From Actinophytocola sp036402745 (lineage in GTDB: Bacteria; Actinomycetota; Actinomycetes; Mycobacteriales; Pseudonocardiaceae): DNA of 64,000 bases. A model generated the notes under the pieces. The model saw only the letters and a program-made list of their open reading frames with translations, ran no database searches and was not told where the DNA came from. Within the stretch, counting starts at the first letter, position 1; each line of letters opens with the position of its first letter. The stretch lies in contig NZ_DASWSJ010000245.1 in the NCBI RefSeq assembly GCF_036402745.1, positions 1-64,000 of the forward strand. The letters run 5' to 3'. Positions 62,417 to 64,000 of the stretch are shown here, one piece after another. The position numbers were made by a program, and so were the translations under genes.

Positions 62417-62488
62417 ACCCCTGTGGTCCAACGGAAAGGACACCGGCGTCCGAAGCCGGAGAAGCGGGTTCGACTCCCGCCGGGGGCA
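62417..62488 (+). tRNA. tRNA-Arg(CCG)-like gene
   Basis: The acceptor ACCCCTG pairs with CGGGGGC except for A1-C72. The D stem is GTCC/GGAC, and the anticodon stem CCGGC/GCCGG has loop GTCCGAA, giving anticodon CCG at 62450-62452. The T arm is GCGGG-TTCGACT-CCCGC. The short D loop, short variable region and mismatched first pair are typical of secondary or mobile-element tRNAs. Confidence 0.72.
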
Positions 62489-62499
62489 CCGATGACCCC

Positions 62500-62517
62500 G
62501 TCTGCTCCGCTGTGGAG
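62500..62517. repeat. 18-bp inverted repeat, right arm, flanking the tRNA array
   Basis: GTCTGCTCCGCTGTGGAG is the exact reverse complement of 62185-62202. It starts 12 bp after the last tRNA. The stretch from 62518 to about 62797 has no gene, hairpin or repeat that I can support. Confidence 0.9.
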
Positions 62518-62797
62518 ACCCATGTGCCGACGACCCCGGAGGGGGAGCGCGTGGTGTCGAGGAAGATCCCATCGCGGCGCCCGGCTCGGCGGCGGAGAGG
62601 TGGGCTCTTGAGCATTTTCGGAGAACATCGCCGCCGTCACGCGGTCTTATGATCCTGTTGGGCCTCGGTGAGGAGTGGCGAATGGATAGGCGACTACCCG
62701 CGCGACAGCCTTGGCCCAGCGAAGAAGCCGCCCACCCGGATGCGTCCCCGAGATCGCCCGCGCGGCGCACTGTCCATTCGGGACACGATCCTCCGTG

Positions 62798-62930
62798 TGC
62801 ACCGGACTGGACACGTTGATTCCGCTGGCGGCTCGCTCGCCGCCGGCCGTTCGGACATCGCCATCGGCTCGCGACCGGCGCGCGGGGGCGCGCACGGTTC
62901 GCCGCGCCAAGCGGGTGCTCGAGGTTCCCA
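62798..62930 (+). pseudogene. Decayed glycosyltransferase family 2 remnant (from a GT2-GtrA fusion)
   Basis: Three short segments in changing frames read like the middle of an actinobacterial GT2-GtrA fusion protein. They are TGLDTLIPLAA, then GSLAAGRSDIAIGSRPARG, then RAGARTVRRAKRVLEVP. The next frame begins MDWVDDVDI, which in the fusion follows VLEVPV directly. The catalytic N-terminal half and about 70 central residues are gone, with at least three frame changes. The remnant cannot encode an active transferase. Confidence 0.65.
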
Positions 62931-63452
62931 ATGGACTGGGTGGACGACGTGGACATAGCCGAAAAGCCGCCGCGGCCCGAGCCCACGCCGACCCAGCCCG
63001 ATGCCGTGCCACCCGAACGGGACGTGTCGCGCCTGCGCCACCTGGTGATGTTCTGCGTGGTCGGATTCGTGGCCGCCGTGATCACGCTGACCCTCTACAC
63101 CGTCTTTCGCACCTGGTGGCCGCCGCTGGTCGCCAACCTGCTCGCGGTGACGTTGAGCACCCTGTTCAATGCGGAGGCCAACCGGCGGTTCACCTTTCGG
63201 GACCGGTCCCGGTCGCCCGCACTCGAACACGCGCAGGCCTTCGTGGTGTTCGGCTTGTACTGCGGGGTGACCTCCGGCGCGCTGCTCGTGCTGCACACCG
63301 TGGCCGACCGTCCACCCCGATGGGCCGAGCTCGTGGTGCTCCTGGCCTCGTCCGGCATCGGCACCCTCGGGCGGTTCGTCCTGCTGACCACCTGGGTCTT
63401 CCCGCCGCGGCCAGGTCCACACCCGCCGTCCAGCACCGTAAGGAATCGTTGA
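62931..63452 (+). CDS. GtrA family membrane protein
   Basis: This is a 173-residue protein with a proline-rich N-terminus and a GtrA domain of about four transmembrane helices (about residues 38-160). It contains LVANLLAVTLSTLFNAEANR and RFTFRDRSR, a pattern typical of GtrA. Such proteins help move polyprenyl-linked sugars across the membrane. GAGG six bases before ATG 62931 serves as ribosome site, but the first codons derive from the lost GT2 part. It is one base from the following GT87 gene, so the two are cotranscribed. Confidence 0.87.
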   Translation: MDWVDDVDIAEKPPRPEPTPTQPDAVPPERDVSRLRHLVMFCVVGFVAAVITLTLYTVFRTWWPPLVANLLAVTLSTLFNAEANRRFTFRDRSRSPALEHAQAFVVFGLYCGVTSGALLVLHTVADRPPRWAELVVLLASSGIGTLGRFVLLTTWVFPPRPGPHPPSSTVRNR

Positions 63453-63453
63453 C

Positions 63454-64000
63454 ATGATCACGACAGCTGTCTCCGAACATCCCGTGACGGCACCGAATCG
63501 CCTCTCGACCGGAGTCGTGATCGCCGCGGTCGCGATCGCGGCGGCCGTGACGGCGGTCGTGGTCTTCGGCATCATGCAACGCGACCCGATCTGGCTGCTC
63601 GAACCCGATTTCAGGGTTTACCACATGGGCGCCTCGGCCGTGCTGAGCGGAGTCTCTCCCTACGACGTCGCGACCATAGAGGGCTATCCGTTCACGTACC
63701 CGCCCTTCGCCGCGCTGGTGCTCGCCCCGCTGGGACTGCTGAACGTCCACTTCGCGTTCGCCGTGTGGACCTTCGTCAACGTGCTCGCGCTCGAGGCCGC
63801 GATCTGGATCGCCCTCGGGCTGGTGGACCCGGAGTCGCGGGTGCGGCGAGCGAGGTTCGCCGTCCTGGCCATGGCGGCCGCACTGCCCATGGCCCCGGTG
63901 CTGCTCAATTTCAGCGTCGGTCAGATCAACGTGCTACTCATGCTCCTGGTCCTCGCCGACCTGGCCCGCCGGCCCGGCCGCTCTCAGGGCATCGGCATCG
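63454..64000 (+). CDS. Glycosyltransferase family 87 (DUF2029) protein, truncated by window end
   Basis: The first 182 residues are visible. They show an N-terminal transmembrane helix (about residues 20-43), then the family's donor/acceptor region DFRVYHMGASAVLSGVSPYD and the YPFTYPPFAALVLAPLGLL segment. NFSVGQINVLLMLLVLADL follows. These match polyprenyl-phosphomannose-dependent mannosyltransferases of actinobacteria, which build lipoglycans or wall polysaccharides. AAGGAA precedes ATG 63454. The C-terminal half lies outside the window. Confidence 0.88.
   Translation, partial: MITTAVSEHPVTAPNRLSTGVVIAAVAIAAAVTAVVVFGIMQRDPIWLLEPDFRVYHMGASAVLSGVSPYDVATIEGYPFTYPPFAALVLAPLGLLNVHFAFAVWTFVNVLALEAAIWIALGLVDPESRVRRARFAVLAMAAALPMAPVLLNFSVGQINVLLMLLVLADLARRPGRSQGIGI

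Overview
The window is chromosomal DNA of very high G+C content from an actinomycete, most probably a member of the Pseudonocardiales. The strongest clue is the block at 9358-17604. It holds sigA, ppgK, suhB, cei, a DUF4193 gene, a DUF3093 gene, dut and a DUF3710 gene in the same order and relative orientation as the M. tuberculosis Rv2703-Rv2696c neighbourhood. Many GTG starts, 4-bp stop/start overlaps and IclR, PadR, PucR, ROK and conservon genes fit the same assignment. The genus cannot be fixed from the sequence alone.

Layout. 1-8233: intergenic repeat, YihY/BrkB membrane protein, SF2 helicase, a xylose-type ABC sugar operon (xylF-xylG-xylH) ending in a ROK regulator, and a DUF7455 zinc-ribbon protein. 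8412-18246: EamA exporter, then the conserved sigA-to-DUF3710 block, interrupted between suhB and cei by an aldo/keto reductase and XRE regulator pair, then a LysE exporter. 18243-18657: three tandem copies of an intergenic repeat whose fourth copy opens the window. 18711-23417: DUF4230 protein and a PadR/ATPase/FtsX-type permease operon with a clear operator.

23432-36908: accessory metabolism and regulation. It holds two methyltransferases, an amidohydrolase, PucR and IclR regulators, a threonine ammonia-lyase, a flavoprotein, a PPOX protein, a YCII-domain relic coupled to cutC, a secreted esterase, an epimerase, and an NmrA-cupin pair facing an XRE regulator. 37156-43277: flavin oxidase, a small membrane/redox cluster (anchored protein, 18-codon leader, DUF6529 protein, tandem-Rieske protein), a cysteine desulfurase-like enzyme, and a PGB-HExxH-PGB protein. 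43252-51303: a kinase-like gene, then choline-to-betaine oxidation (betA, betB) and a ProVWX-type betaine/choline importer. These form an osmoprotectant module, and betA and betB share a 13-bp upstream motif.

51365-61722: APH(6)-like kinase, a conservon lacking its GTPase (sensor kinase, roadblock, DUF742), DUF485/acetate symporter, and a run of three alpha/beta hydrolases. 61723-64000: a three-tRNA array enclosed by a perfect 18-bp inverted repeat, then a decayed glycosyltransferase-2 remnant fused historically to an intact GtrA gene, and a truncated GT87 mannosyltransferase-like gene running off the window.

The most unusual items are the inverted-repeat-bounded tRNA array beside the decayed GT2-GtrA gene, the G-rich dispersed repeat, the tandem-Rieske cluster with its coupled leader ORF, and the PGB-HExxH-PGB protein. 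No CRISPR array, intact insertion sequence, phage or large biosynthetic cluster is visible.
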